From Brasilonema angustatum HA4187-MV1 (GTDB taxonomy: Bacteria; Cyanobacteriota; Cyanobacteriia; Cyanobacteriales; Nostocaceae), in NCBI GenBank assembly GCA_019359695.1, contig JAHHGV010000026.1:60896-124895 (forward strand): a stretch of DNA of 64,000 nucleotides, in the 5' to 3' direction. Shown here one piece after another: positions 19,574 through 29,104 of this stretch (position 1 is its first letter; each line of letters opens with the position of its first letter). The notes beneath the pieces were generated by a model. That model ran no database searches and was not told the DNA's origin. It saw only the letters and a list, made by a program, of their open reading frames with translations. The translations under genes and the position numbers were made by a program.

Positions 19574-20119
19574 TCATTTTTGCTCAAAATGAGGTGCGTA
19601 TGCTTGGAGTAAGGTACTAACTTGGCGCAGAACTTCGTTGCCAGTATTTTTTGTTCCAACTGGCGTCCTGTCATCATTCGGTCGGTCTAAGTTTCTAACG
19701 ATCGCCTCGGCGACGCGCTGGGCAATCAATTTCTGGAGTTCTTTTTTAGCACGTTGGCGCTGGTAGTTGGCACCTTCTTCTGTGGTGGCATACAAAGGTG
19801 GTAGGCGGTTGAGGGCGTAGGCGGCAATATCCCCAACATCGAGAGAACTTTCGCTAGTTGCCTCAATTTCTGCTACACGGGATATAGCTTCTGTGAGTAC
19901 CAACTCTTCCATAACGTTGATAAATTGTTTGCGTGGTACCGCCACCACTTCCCCAGTCAATAGCGCGCCCATCAGCTGATCCAACGCCATGTACTCTTGT
20001 CTTGAGAGTTCACTATCGCTATCACAGATTCGCCCGACTTCTGCTTCCATTGCTGGTGTAAGATAACCATCCAGGAGAGCTTGTTCCACAATTTTTTCAA
20101 TACTCATAACGCTCATCAT
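19574..20119 (-). CDS. Late competence ComFB-family protein, possible cyclic nucleotide receptor
   Basis: A 181-residue soluble protein. Residues about 65-175 match the ComFB family: VMEELVLTEAISR, then DIAAYALNRLPPLYATTEEG and the basic helix QRQRAKKELQKLIAQRV. Cyanobacterial ComFB-family proteins have been described as c-di-GMP or cAMP receptors affecting competence or cell size; this is knowledge of the family, not visible here. Residues 1-60 form an additional N-terminal helical region. Starts at 20119, 20116 or 20107 are all possible (MMSVMSIEK). The flanking wall enzymes on both sides make a link to envelope growth plausible but unproven. Confidence 0.8.
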   Translation of the reverse strand: MMSVMSIEKIVEQALLDGYLTPAMEAEVGRICDSDSELSRQEYMALDQLMGALLTGEVVAVPRKQFINVMEELVLTEAISRVAEIEATSESSLDVGDIAAYALNRLPPLYATTEEGANYQRQRAKKELQKLIAQRVAEAIVRNLDRPNDDRTPVGTKNTGNEVLRQVSTLLQAYAPHFEQK

Positions 20120-20207
20120 TTTTTAGCCATCCAAGCAACGGGGGGCACGGTACCAATCAATCCTATTTATTTTGCCCACATATGAGCAAATAATACGCAA
20201 ATAGTTA

Positions 20208-21143
20208 CTATTTTACTGCTTGATCTCTCCAAGGTACAGGGTCAATAGATTTTCCATTCACATAAAGTCCCCAATGTAAATGCGGACCTGTGGCAGCACC
20301 TGTTGAACCCACTGCGCCAATTACTTGACCAGGTTTGACAATATCACCTTCTTTAACATTAATACGACTCAGATGCATAAAAATACTTGCCACTCCCTGC
20401 CCGTGGTCAATCCCAACAACATTACCATGAACTCGGAACCCTTGAGATACCTTACCTACTAAGACAACGCGTCCAGCGGCTGGAGCGACAACAGGCGAAC
20501 CAGCAGCGCCAGCATAATCAATGCCGCGATGATAATAATCATTTGCAAATTTACCATTATAGTAGCGACGTACACCATAAATTGTTGTGATCGGTCCTTT
20601 ATTGGGTGCCAAAAAAGCACCATCCCAAAGCTTTTCTGGTGTTCGTACTCCCCTGAATTCTTTTGCACGATTGAGTTCATACTCGGTCGCTTCTACCCCG
20701 GCTTTTCCTGGGGGTAGATTAATGCGCTGTACGGGGAATTTGCGATCGCGCACTTGTATGGATAAATTCTGCACTTGACCTTCAAAAGAAACCCGAACAT
20801 TTCTGGTTCCAGCTTTTTCCAAAGGCGTCGTGGGGATAAAAGCCCGATACTGTTGTGGTGCTATTTCATATGCTGGATAAGTCTCATCACCATTAGTGAC
20901 TGTCACGTTGCCACCGTTTGCTGGATTATCTAAATTTACGACAACTGATATAGTATCACCAAGTTTAGGAGTCGCTGGACTGACTTGTACTTGTAACGCT
21001 TTTGCGGGGGAAGCTAAAGCAATGGGCAAAGCAGCGAATATTCCTAGGACAACACTGATTGCACCGAAGTTAGCAATTCTTGCTGGAACGCCTAAACTTA
21101 GGACTTTGTTATTAAAGTTACTGGTGTGATATTCAACAGTCAT
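20208..21143 (-). CDS. M23 family (LytM-type) peptidase with N-terminal beta domain
   Basis: A 311-residue exported zinc endopeptidase predicted to cut peptidoglycan cross-bridges. I chose ATG 21143 (MTVEYHTSNF); 27 further upstream codons are possible. A hydrophobic segment (FGAISVVLGIFAALPIAL) acts as signal peptide, ending at ALASPAKA. Residues about 50-140 are a beta-rich Ig-like region. The C-terminal LytM domain has YYHRGIDYAG, with the first zinc His, and GPHLHWGLYVNG, with the catalytic HxH. All metal ligands are present, so it is probably active rather than an EnvC-type activator. Confidence 0.9.
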   Translation of the reverse strand: MTVEYHTSNFNNKVLSLGVPARIANFGAISVVLGIFAALPIALASPAKALQVQVSPATPKLGDTISVVVNLDNPANGGNVTVTNGDETYPAYEIAPQQYRAFIPTTPLEKAGTRNVRVSFEGQVQNLSIQVRDRKFPVQRINLPPGKAGVEATEYELNRAKEFRGVRTPEKLWDGAFLAPNKGPITTIYGVRRYYNGKFANDYYHRGIDYAGAAGSPVVAPAAGRVVLVGKVSQGFRVHGNVVGIDHGQGVASIFMHLSRINVKEGDIVKPGQVIGAVGSTGAATGPHLHWGLYVNGKSIDPVPWRDQAVK

Positions 21144-21298
21144 AAAGATGGTACAAAAATTTTCAATCCTTCTGTTGAACAACAGACTACCGTATTGTTT
21201 CAGGTGTTTCCCAATCTTGACCAAAACGTAAATACACTTTCCTCCCCACTTCTTTTAAAAGTGGAGAGGAAAGCCGATGTTGTTTAAACAACTCATTA

Positions 21299-22423
21299 TT
21301 ATGCAGGATTCGCTTGTACTCTCCTTTGAAGGAGGCTGATAATTGAAGCTTTTTCTAGAAGTCCGACGAGTACGCCATTGTCACAAATTACGGCAAGTGC
21401 AGATAACTTCTGTTGTTCTAAAACCTGCATCACTTCCAACAAGGGTTTGTCAGATTGGACAGTGACGACCTGTTGGACTGGTCGCATAACTTCTGTGACT
21501 GGAGTTTCTGACCAAAGTGCTGTGGAGACAGTTCGCAAATCTTGAACGGATATTGCTCCTACCAATTGTCCACTTTCATCAGTGACCAAGAAGCGATGCC
21601 AGTTTTGACCATTCAAAATACGCTCGTCAGCAAACTCTCTGAGGGTTAGACTCGCAGACACAGTTGGACTATCTAGTGTGACTGCATCGGCTGCTGTTAA
21701 ACCAGTCAATTGTTCTTGTACTTTAGCAAACTGAGCTGTATTCCCAGCATTTTGCAGTAAGAAGAAACCAATTAACAAATTCCAGATGTTAGCAAAGCTA
21801 CCAAACAATAGTACTGGAAGTAAACCAGAGGCTACAGCTACCCAACCAAAGATTTGCCCAACTCGACTGGCAAAAACGATGCCTTTATATGGATTACCTG
21901 TTACTTTCCAAACAAGAGCTTTCAGTATATTTCCACCATCTAGAGGCAAGCCTGGAATAAGGTTAAATAGAGCTAATGCCAAGTTAATAGAAGCCAGTAG
22001 TCCAATGATTGCTGCCAATGGTCCTGTTGGAGTCGCCACAAAACCGATAGCTGTCAGTATCCCGAATAGCACTAGGCTAACTAAAGGACCTGCAACTGCA
22101 ACCCAAAAAGCTTCCGCTGGAGTTTTCGATTCTCTTTCTAAGCTTGCCAACCCACCAAATATGAATAGTGTAATTGATTTTACATCTATTCCTTGACGAA
22201 TAGCGACAAAGCTATGTCCTAATTCATGGGCGACAACCGAAGAAAATAACAATACTGCTGTCAGCAATCCCAGTGGTAAAGCTAATCCACCACCTAATTG
22301 AGGAAATTGTGCTGCTAGTCCACCGCTGTAGCTTAAAGTCACTAGGAACAGGATTAAAAACCAAGACGGATGGATATAGAAGGGAATCCCGAAGAGATTG
22401 CCAACGCGAATAGTCCCATTCAT
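21299..22423 (-). CDS. Site-2 protease family (M50) metalloprotease with CBS pair
   Basis: A 374-residue membrane zinc protease. The start is ATG 22423 (MNGTIRVGNLFGIPFYIHPSW); a TTG seven codons upstream is less likely. Active-site motif HELGH is at residues 66-70, in the second or third membrane segment, and the second zinc motif NLIPGLPLDGG lies near residue 163. Six or so hydrophobic segments occupy residues 15-215. Residues about 245-370 carry two CBS domains, which often sense adenosyl ligands. Such proteins cut membrane-bound regulators such as anti-sigma factors; the target here is unknown. Confidence 0.9.
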   Translation of the reverse strand: MNGTIRVGNLFGIPFYIHPSWFLILFLVTLSYSGGLAAQFPQLGGGLALPLGLLTAVLLFSSVVAHELGHSFVAIRQGIDVKSITLFIFGGLASLERESKTPAEAFWVAVAGPLVSLVLFGILTAIGFVATPTGPLAAIIGLLASINLALALFNLIPGLPLDGGNILKALVWKVTGNPYKGIVFASRVGQIFGWVAVASGLLPVLLFGSFANIWNLLIGFFLLQNAGNTAQFAKVQEQLTGLTAADAVTLDSPTVSASLTLREFADERILNGQNWHRFLVTDESGQLVGAISVQDLRTVSTALWSETPVTEVMRPVQQVVTVQSDKPLLEVMQVLEQQKLSALAVICDNGVLVGLLEKASIISLLQRRVQANPA

Positions 22424-22908
22424 ACCTTTCACCTTTGATTTCAACTTGCAGAGGTTTTATTTTACCTCTGTTGATGTGATGTTTATATCGTAACGAAATG
22501 TTAAGCATTTTTAATCTTTATAACTGTCGTGATCTCCGTCTGTTAAGATGCGGTGATCCTACTTAATCGTTGGTGAAAGATAAGTAAATATTAAATTTTG
22601 TTGGAAACCATCTGGTGATTTCACCTTGGTGTCATACAGTGAGCTTGCGAAGAGGGTATGTGTTATAGTTCCGTTTTACGCTTGGGTCTAATACAAATGA
22701 TGGGTTTTTAATTCTTTCCCCCTGCTCCCCGCTCCCTGCTCACGCCAGGTGCTACAACGGGGGGGACCCCAACGCCAGACGCCTCAAGTCGGGAAACCCG
22801 CCCACGGCGCTGGCTCCGCAACGCACTGGCTCCCCTGCTTGCCTATTTGTATCAACCTTAAAGTGAAACGGTATTAGCCCTCCTCGCTTGCTCTAGGACT
22901 GCTCGCTT
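22424..22908. other. Intergenic region with a dispersed repeat
   Basis: Holds the M50 protease promoter and, at 22738-22835, a GC-rich repeat mosaic (CACGCCAGGTGCTACAACGG shared with 14268-14287). No gene seen. Confidence 0.5.
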
Positions 22909-24174
22909 CTAATTTTTAATTGGTGGTGCCAAAGGTTGGCGTGGTGTACCACCTCCACCAATGCTGTTCGGTTCGTTATTGTCCACTACCTTCACCGCAG
23001 CGATAATTTTGGCGAAGTCCGCTTGGAAATCTGTATCTTCATCAATCTGATGTCCGGTGACTGCTTGGTACTGTTGCTCGGCACTTCGCTCAACGCAAAG
23101 GTAATTGTAGTCCCAACCCGCATCATCAACGACGTAAGCGCCGTAGTCTTGCATGGCTTGGAAGATTTTCTTACCTGCTTTAGAGGTCAGTCCTAGGTTA
23201 TCGGCTGTGATATCAGGTGGAATTGCTAGCAACGAACCCAGGACCAGCGCGGGATTAGACCCCTGATATTGGTTTGCTGCATTACTATCAGCCAGACGAG
23301 CCGGCCAGCGGTAACCAGGAGTTGACGATGAAGGATTATAATGCAGCCACTTACCCCAGATATCAATCTTGAGTGCGTGACGGATAGGCTTGTTGTTCAA
23401 CAACTCACTTTTGCGAATGCTACCACCAATGCTCGACATCCCTGAGCCACCATGCCCACCATAAATGCCATCGCCGTAAATGTCTTGCTCTCCAAACCAA
23501 ACGCCGTAAAGTGGAGCACCCTCCTGACAACGGGTGGTCACGTTAAAAGACACTAATGTCCTGCCATCCGGCTTTAGGAACGCTGAGGAGTTATTTGGAG
23601 TAAAGTATTCCTTTGCATCCTCAATGATCAGATTGTAAGGAACTTTCAACGGCTCACCCGCTTCGGGATGCCACTGTGCTTGCTGTTGCACCTGAGTGCC
23701 AGTGCAGCGACCTGGACCCCACGAATCAGGCATATAAGTTGGCACAACTGGATCACTTTCTTGGGTGATGATGAACCAATCTGTATCAACTCCAACGTCC
23801 GTTGAGCTGATGTCAGCATCAACATATTGCGCGTTCGCTCCAATTGGCATATTCCAGATGCTGTCGCAGGCAAACGGCTGTGTGTACTTATCGCGTAGTT
23901 GACCACGACCGCATTTGCTCCTATCTGAGGTGGTGGTTTGGGCTGTGAGAATAGGGGTAATCGTTTTTGTCAGATGTGGAAACTTTCTTGAGCTATTTGC
24001 TAACTCCAACTTGGTCTTTTGACTTAGACTCAAGCTTGATTGATTTTGATTGCTAAGACTGATCACAGAAGTGGTATTAAGAATATGGTTAATACCACTC
24101 AGGGTTACAGGATCGAAAATGATCATTTGCCTATTTTGTTTTGTTAAATATTGGTGAATCTCATATATGGTCAT
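22909..24174 (-). CDS. Uncharacterised protein, possibly exported
   Basis: A 421-residue protein from ATG 24174; a TTG at 24192 would add six residues. I do not recognise a named domain. The first 70 residues are Ser/Thr/Asn-rich without a clean signal peptide. From about residue 90 the sequence is compact and rich in Trp, Gly and Asp, with CGRGQL, FACDSIWNMPIGANAQYV, GVWFGEQDIYGDGIYGGHGG and WGKWLHYNPSS, and several cysteines, which suggests an extracellular beta-rich fold. It ends in a Pro-rich tail. Similar 'SxWNxPIG' proteins occur, as I recall, in other bacteria without a known activity. Monocistronic. Confidence 0.55.
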   Translation of the reverse strand: MTIYEIHQYLTKQNRQMIIFDPVTLSGINHILNTTSVISLSNQNQSSLSLSQKTKLELANSSRKFPHLTKTITPILTAQTTTSDRSKCGRGQLRDKYTQPFACDSIWNMPIGANAQYVDADISSTDVGVDTDWFIITQESDPVVPTYMPDSWGPGRCTGTQVQQQAQWHPEAGEPLKVPYNLIIEDAKEYFTPNNSSAFLKPDGRTLVSFNVTTRCQEGAPLYGVWFGEQDIYGDGIYGGHGGSGMSSIGGSIRKSELLNNKPIRHALKIDIWGKWLHYNPSSSTPGYRWPARLADSNAANQYQGSNPALVLGSLLAIPPDITADNLGLTSKAGKKIFQAMQDYGAYVVDDAGWDYNYLCVERSAEQQYQAVTGHQIDEDTDFQADFAKIIAAVKVVDNNEPNSIGGGGTPRQPLAPPIKN

Positions 24175-24601
24175 TTTTTCTGCTCTAAACAAATACAGGA
24201 AAAACCCTGAAACTTTGTTGAAGTTTCCTTGGAAGAGATTTCACGCCCAGAGTGAAGCGAAGTTGACGCAAATGAGATTTCCTCGAACTTTTATTAAAGC
24301 TATGTCATCAACGCAAACTTGTTAACAATATGTGAAAATATTTGAATAGCTCAATCTCTATAAAAAGAAAAATTGTTCTAAAATTTCAGCCTTCAGGTAA
24401 AAGTTCTCACTGAAATTTCGCGGCTTTTGTCGTCAGAAAACACAATACTAGGCATCGCTATTGGATACCCCGACGAATCCAAATCACTACCAGAACAATA
24501 CCAACAGCGCGAGTTTTCTCCACGCCAGCGCAAGTCCATTGAGACGTTTGTCTTCACTGGAAGCTGGGGACAAACTTCCCCTGTGGTCAAATATTAGTTA
24601 T

Positions 24602-24624
24602 TAAAAAAGAGGGATTTTCCCTCT
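24602..24624 (-). terminator. Intrinsic terminator of rps1
   Basis: On the minus strand AAGAGGGAAAATCCCTCTT forms a hairpin followed directly by TTTT, about 80 bp past the rps1 stop codon. Strong intrinsic terminator form. Confidence 0.8.
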
Positions 24625-24702
24625 TCATCCAGTATTTTTTTTTAAGCTTTATTTATAAGCTTTACTAAATAGCCGCTGTATCCAACCACAACGGCAAATT
24701 CA

Positions 24703-25842
24703 TTACTCTTGAATAGCTGCTGGTATTTCCTCTTCAACTGGTTCAACTGCTTCAACTGGTTCAACTGCTTCAACTGGTTCAACTGCTTCAACTGGTTCAA
24801 CTGCTTGAACTGCTTCAACTGGTTCAACTGGTTCAACTGCTTGAACTGCTTCAACTTCAACTGGTTCAACTGCTGGTGGTATTTCTTCAGCGCTAGTTTC
24901 AGCGGCTTCATCTGATGGAGCAATCACAGTAGTTGCACCTTGCTGTTTGGCTAGCAACTGTTCGCGATACCTAGCAGCCATTTCTTCTGCCTTGTCATAA
25001 ACCAAATCGCGATTTTTGATCATGTCACCTGGTTCAGGTTCCAGTTGTTTGGTAGACAAGGAAATACGACCACGTTCTGCATCCAAGTCAATGATCATGA
25101 CTTTGACTTCATCATTGACATTAAAGACACTATGAGGTGTATCTATATGCTCGTGGGAAATTTCGCTAATGTGGAGTAGACCGCTCACACCGCCAATATC
25201 AATAAAGGCACCGTAGGGCTTGATACCGCGTACAGTACCAATCACGACCTCACCAACTTCTAGGCGGTTCATCTTACGCTCAACCAGCGCACGACGGTGA
25301 GATAAAACAAGGCGGTTACGCTCTTCGTCTACCTCTAAGAACTTCAATGGTAGTTCTTCGCCAACCAACTCTTCTTTTGGTTTGCGCGTGCTAATATGAG
25401 ATCCGGGAATAAATCCACGTAAGCCTTCTATCCGCACCAAAGCTCCACCACGATTGGTGGCAAAAACACCAGAACGAACAGTTGCATCTTCTGCTTGCAA
25501 CTGTCGTACGCGTTCCCAAGCCCGCATGTATTCAATACGGCGAATGGATAGCGTCAGTTGACCATCTTCGTTTTCATCGGTCAGGATGAAAAATTCTCTT
25601 GTTTCGTTGGATTGTAGTACTTCTTCCGGGCTATCTACCCGGTTGATAGACATTTCTTGTATAGGTATATATGCAGCTGTTTTTGCACCTATGTCAATCA
25701 GAGCGCCGCGCGGCTCTATGCTGAATACTGTTCCTGGTACTATATCACCTGGGCTAAAATGATAATCGTACTTGTCCAAAAGAGCAGCGAAATCATCGTG
25801 AGTAAATCCAATTTCAGGAGCCATTAATTTCTGATTGACCAT
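24703..25842 (-). CDS. rps1: 30S ribosomal protein S1 with long Val-Glu-Pro repeat tail
   Basis: A 379-residue, three-S1-domain ribosomal protein typical of cyanobacteria, which helps load mRNA on the 30S subunit. Start ATG 25842 gives MVNQKLMAPEIGFTHDDF, the expected N-terminus. S1 domains: about 32-105 (GDIVPGTVFSIEPRGALIDI), 120-185, and 197-268 (GEVVIGTVRGIKPYGAFIDI). After residue 300 the C-terminus is a low-complexity VEPVEA/VQAVEP tail of roughly 50 residues encoded by an 18-bp tandem repeat, ending EEEIPAAIQE. Tail length is probably variable among strains. Confidence 0.95.
   Translation of the reverse strand: MVNQKLMAPEIGFTHDDFAALLDKYDYHFSPGDIVPGTVFSIEPRGALIDIGAKTAAYIPIQEMSINRVDSPEEVLQSNETREFFILTDENEDGQLTLSIRRIEYMRAWERVRQLQAEDATVRSGVFATNRGGALVRIEGLRGFIPGSHISTRKPKEELVGEELPLKFLEVDEERNRLVLSHRRALVERKMNRLEVGEVVIGTVRGIKPYGAFIDIGGVSGLLHISEISHEHIDTPHSVFNVNDEVKVMIIDLDAERGRISLSTKQLEPEPGDMIKNRDLVYDKAEEMAARYREQLLAKQQGATTVIAPSDEAAETSAEEIPPAVEPVEVEAVQAVEPVEPVEAVQAVEPVEAVEPVEAVEPVEAVEPVEEEIPAAIQE
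24733..24872. repeat. 18-bp tandem repeat inside the rps1 3' end
   Basis: Alternating ACTGGTTCA and ACTGCTTCA/ACTGCTTGA 9-mers (plus-strand sense), read as VEPVEA on the coding strand. All units keep the reading frame. Confidence 0.9.
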
Positions 25843-26076
25843 GCTGATTGTTTCCCGGTTATTTTTCTCCGTAAAGGTTTTGCCTCCTAGCGATGTAATG
25901 CAAGAGCCGAATAGGCATTCCACACCTACATCATTTTTCATCCTAGCGCAGAAAAGTGGATCTGAACACATTACCTTCCAGATCGTACATCATATCATAA
26001 ATGCTCTACTCTTTTGTTTTTGTTAATAATTAATTATCAATAATAATAGTTGCATGCACTCTTTGTTGTCCACAAA
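25843..26076. other. rps1 leader and intergenic region
   Basis: Upstream region of rps1. Open codons continue to 25971 but the family N-terminus is at 25842, so this is a long 5' leader. No promoter boxes assigned. Confidence 0.4.
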
Positions 26077-26099
26077 GGGCGCAATCCTAAGATGCGCCC
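26077..26099 (-). terminator. Terminator-like hairpin after psbT
   Basis: GGGCGCA and TGCGCCC pair around nine bases, followed on the minus strand by TTTGTGG, about 50 bp past the psbT stop. A GC-rich stem but a short T tract. Confidence 0.55.
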
Positions 26100-26147
26100 T
26101 CAGACTTACACCATCTTACACCTTATAGGTGGATGGATAGTGGTGAT

Positions 26148-26255
26148 TTATTTGTCTTCTTTCTTTTGAATGCGAGGAGGTTCGCGGAAGGCGATCGCAA
26201 AGAAGAGAGTTCCGAGCGCCAAGGTTAAAACTAGGATGTACGCAACGCTTTCCAT
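26148..26255 (-). CDS. psbT: Photosystem II protein T
   Basis: A 35-residue single-span membrane subunit of photosystem II, found by translating the minus strand: [18 protein letters not shown] and then [13 protein letters not shown]. One hydrophobic helix (residues 4-21) with a basic C-terminal tail is the standard PsbT form. It sits at the PSII dimer interface near D1/CP47 and supports dimer stability and repair. It lies 172 bp downstream of psbB on the same strand, the conserved psbB-psbT order, and probably shares its transcript. Confidence 0.96.
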   Translation of the reverse strand: MESVAYILVLTLALGTLFFAIAFREPPRIQKKEDK

Positions 26256-26427
26256 AGCTGTAGTTCCTGCCTATTTTCCCACCATATATTAGTGTACCAA
26301 GTTACAACAAAGAATGGTCTAGGGAATTGGGGCTTAGGGATTGGGGATGAGGAAAAATTTTTCCCGTTCCCAGTCACCAGTCCATAGTCCCTCTGATTAG
26401 ACCATTCTTAACTTTTCATTACAAAGT

Positions 26428-27957
26428 TTAGAGAGGTTCCGCACGGCGGGTTGTTTTGTCACCCACTTTCTGGAACAGACCCCATTCAACTTGCTCTTCA
26501 AGATCCGCATCAACACCAGCAAATACATCTCGGTAGATAGTTCGAGAGCCATGCCAGATGTGACCAAAGAAGAACAACAACGCAAAGACTGCGTGTCCAA
26601 AAGTAAACCAACCTCTAGGACTGGTGCGGAACACACCATCAGAGTTTAGGGTTTCTCTGTCAAATTCAAAGATTTCCCCGCCTTGAGCCTTACGGGCATA
26701 TTTCTTCACATCAGCTGGGTCTGTGAAGGTTTGACCGTTTAAGTCACCACCGTAGAAACTAGCGGTAACACCTGTTTGTTCAAAGCTATATTTGGATTCT
26801 GCTCGACGGAAAGGAATATCAGCACGGATAATACCATCACTGTCGGTCAAAATCACTGGGAAGGTTTCAAAGAAGTTGGGGAGACGACGCACGGTCAACT
26901 CACGACCTTCAGCATCTTTGAATACCGCGTGACCTTGCCAAGATTGGGCAATACCATCACCCTTATCCATTGCACCTGTACGGAATAGACCGCCTTTTGC
27001 AGGGCTATTGCCGACGTAATCGTAGAACGCGAGTTTTTCCGGAATTTGCGACCAAGCATCAGAAAGGCTTGCACCTTCAGCAAGACTACCTTGCACGCGG
27101 CGATCAATCTCGTGCTGGAAGTAATATTGATCCCACTGATAGCGGGTAGGTCCAAACAGTTCGATTGGTGTGGCTGCGTTTCCGTACCACATGGTGCCAG
27201 CAACAACAAACGCTGCAAAGAATACAGCAGCGATACTGCTGGACAGCACTGTTTCGATATTACCCATCCGCAGAGCTTTATAGAGTCTTTCGGGGGGTCT
27301 GACTGATAGGTGAAATAAACCAGCAATAATACCTACTATTCCGGCGGCAATGTGGTGAGCAGCTATACCACCAGGGTTAAACGGGTTAAAACCATCTGGT
27401 CCCCACTCTGGTGCGACTCCTTGGACATGCCCTGTTAAGCCGTAGGCATCAGAGACCCATATTCCAGGTCCAAATAATCCTGTGACGTGGAAAGCACCAA
27501 AACCAAAGCACAGTAAACCAGACAAGAACAGGTGAATGCCAAACATCTTTGGCAGATCAAGAGCGGGTTCACCAGTGCGGGAGTCTTGGAACAACTCCAA
27601 ATCCCAGAAAACCCAGTGCCAAACGGCAGCTAAGAACAGTAAACCGGAAAGAACGATGTGGGCAGCGGCGACGCCTTCAAACGACCAAAAACCAGGGTCA
27701 CTTGATGGACCGCCGGTAACGTTCCAACCGCCCCAAGATTGGGTGACGCCCAAGCGTGCCAAAAAGGGCAGCACGAACATACCTTGACGCCACATCGGGT
27801 TGAGTACTGCGTCGCTAGGGTCATAAATGGCTAGTTCGTACAAAGCCATTGAACCAGCCCAGCCTGCCACCAAGGCTGTATGCATCAAATGTACAGAAAT
27901 CAGTCGCCCTGGGTCATTCAGAACAACTGTATGTACTCGGTACCAGGGTAGTCCCAT
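26428..27957 (-). CDS. psbB: Photosystem II core antenna protein CP47
   Basis: A 509-residue inner antenna protein of photosystem II that binds about sixteen chlorophyll a molecules and passes energy to the D1/D2 centre in the thylakoid membrane. It begins [18 protein letters not shown], the invariant CP47 start, and has six hydrophobic spans with paired His ligands (for example [45 protein letters not shown]). The large lumenal loop E lies between spans five and six (about residues 258-450). The Shine-Dalgarno GAGGAGGAG precedes ATG 27957. Full length and undamaged. Confidence 0.98.
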   Translation of the reverse strand: MGLPWYRVHTVVLNDPGRLISVHLMHTALVAGWAGSMALYELAIYDPSDAVLNPMWRQGMFVLPFLARLGVTQSWGGWNVTGGPSSDPGFWSFEGVAAAHIVLSGLLFLAAVWHWVFWDLELFQDSRTGEPALDLPKMFGIHLFLSGLLCFGFGAFHVTGLFGPGIWVSDAYGLTGHVQGVAPEWGPDGFNPFNPGGIAAHHIAAGIVGIIAGLFHLSVRPPERLYKALRMGNIETVLSSSIAAVFFAAFVVAGTMWYGNAATPIELFGPTRYQWDQYYFQHEIDRRVQGSLAEGASLSDAWSQIPEKLAFYDYVGNSPAKGGLFRTGAMDKGDGIAQSWQGHAVFKDAEGRELTVRRLPNFFETFPVILTDSDGIIRADIPFRRAESKYSFEQTGVTASFYGGDLNGQTFTDPADVKKYARKAQGGEIFEFDRETLNSDGVFRTSPRGWFTFGHAVFALLFFFGHIWHGSRTIYRDVFAGVDADLEEQVEWGLFQKVGDKTTRRAEPL

Positions 27958-28204
27958 CGACTACGCTCCTCCTCGATGATTTATGTTTACAAAGTAATGC
28001 AATTTTTCAGTTTTTGTTATTGCCACAGCTGGAATTATCCCACAGCTTTGTCTTATAAATGAGACAGTGTGGTTGATTTGGCAATGCTTACACATTTGGG
28101 GAGTTTTCATCCCAAAGAGTCGCGATGCCAAGTGAAAAATGAGAATGTTTAAAAAAGTGTAACGTTTGATGGAGCTGTTTGCAAGCGTGTCAACATAAGC
28201 ATAT
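27958..28204. other. psbB upstream region
   Basis: Promoter region of psbB, about 250 bp. No ORF; I could not place promoter boxes with confidence. Confidence 0.4.
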
Positions 28205-28236
28205 ACGTAGCTTGAGGGTGTCTCAAACTACGTACG
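28205..28236 (-). terminator. Inverted repeat downstream of the 110-residue gene
   Basis: ACGTAGCTTGAG pairs with CTCAAACTACGT (one mismatch) around five bases, between the 28329 gene stop and psbB. Candidate terminator separating the two units. Confidence 0.45.
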
Positions 28237-28328
28237 TTTTGAAGATAAAAAGAGCTGGGGATAAGAAAATTCACGCATTAGCTCATTTTCATCCCCTTGA
28301 TCCGGTGTAACCTTCGTGATCGCTGAAA

Positions 28329-28661
28329 CTAAACCATAGATTTAATATCTTGCAGATGACATCTAGCCGAGGCTGTTCCCAAGCGTTCAATAACCTGTTC
28401 AGCACTCATCAACCGCTTGAGGACAACTTGACCTATGGCTTGACCAGATTTACTGACTTGTAGTTGTGTTGTCGGCTTCACTTCCACAGTTAAAACGACA
28501 TCTTCAACCTGATAAAGCCATAACACTTCGTTTTGTTCTACTAAACAGATATTCATGCGCTGAATGTCTGGTTGGCGTCGCCATGCAGCCATCTGCCAAA
28601 GTCCATCAGATGCCCACACTCTGCCAACTGTCCAACCGTCAGATAGGAAGAAGTATTTCAC
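28329..28661 (-). CDS. Conserved cyanobacterial hypothetical protein
   Basis: A 110-residue soluble protein starting at a GTG (28661). I do not recognise a named domain. It is Trp- and Gln-rich in the first half (FFLSDGWTVGRVWASDG), with a beta-strand pattern, and ends in a helical C-terminus. Codon use and frame integrity look genuine, and no overlapping better frame exists. It lies upstream of psbB on the same strand but is separated by an inverted repeat and a 370-bp gap, so it is probably transcribed apart. Function unknown. Confidence 0.6.
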   Translation of the reverse strand: MKYFFLSDGWTVGRVWASDGLWQMAAWRRQPDIQRMNICLVEQNEVLWLYQVEDVVLTVEVKPTTQLQVSKSGQAIGQVVLKRLMSAEQVIERLGTASARCHLQDIKSMV

Positions 28662-29104
28662 ACTTTTTAGTCTCGCTATTAGACTCGAAATCTACTTATT
28701 CTCGATTGGCATTTTGGGTGCCAGTCGGTTTTCCCGAAGCTAAGTATTTTTTTCCTGCATTGGGATGCACGTAGACAAAACCCTATGTTAAGCTTTTAAG
28801 CTACGAGAAAAGCTTAACAAATGTTTGCCCTGGTATAGTTTAAATTTAAAACAAATTTAGGCACTGTTTATATGTTTAATCAAATAATTTTTTTTCTGTT
28901 ATTCAGGAACATGAAATTCTATATATTGGTCTAATTTTTTTTATTTTGATGGTAGGACTTAAATAAACTTATTAAAGTTGACTGGCAAGAACTCAAAACT
29001 CACAAGATGAAAAGGTCTTATCCTAAACTTTTAATTCTTTTTAGGAAGTTTGAGAAAAAATATAGTATAATGCGTGACCACTAAGCTTCAAAATATTTAA
29101 TCTT
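28662..29104. other. Intergenic region between divergent genes
   Basis: About 440 bp, AT-rich. TATAAT lies near 29065, 35 bp before the substrate-binding-protein start, but no matching -35 at the right distance is clear. No ORF. Confidence 0.4.

Noticed and set aside
24709..24915. Antisense Phe/Asn/Trp repeat frame over the rps1 tail
   Set aside because: Mirror of the 18-bp repeat in the S1 coding sequence.
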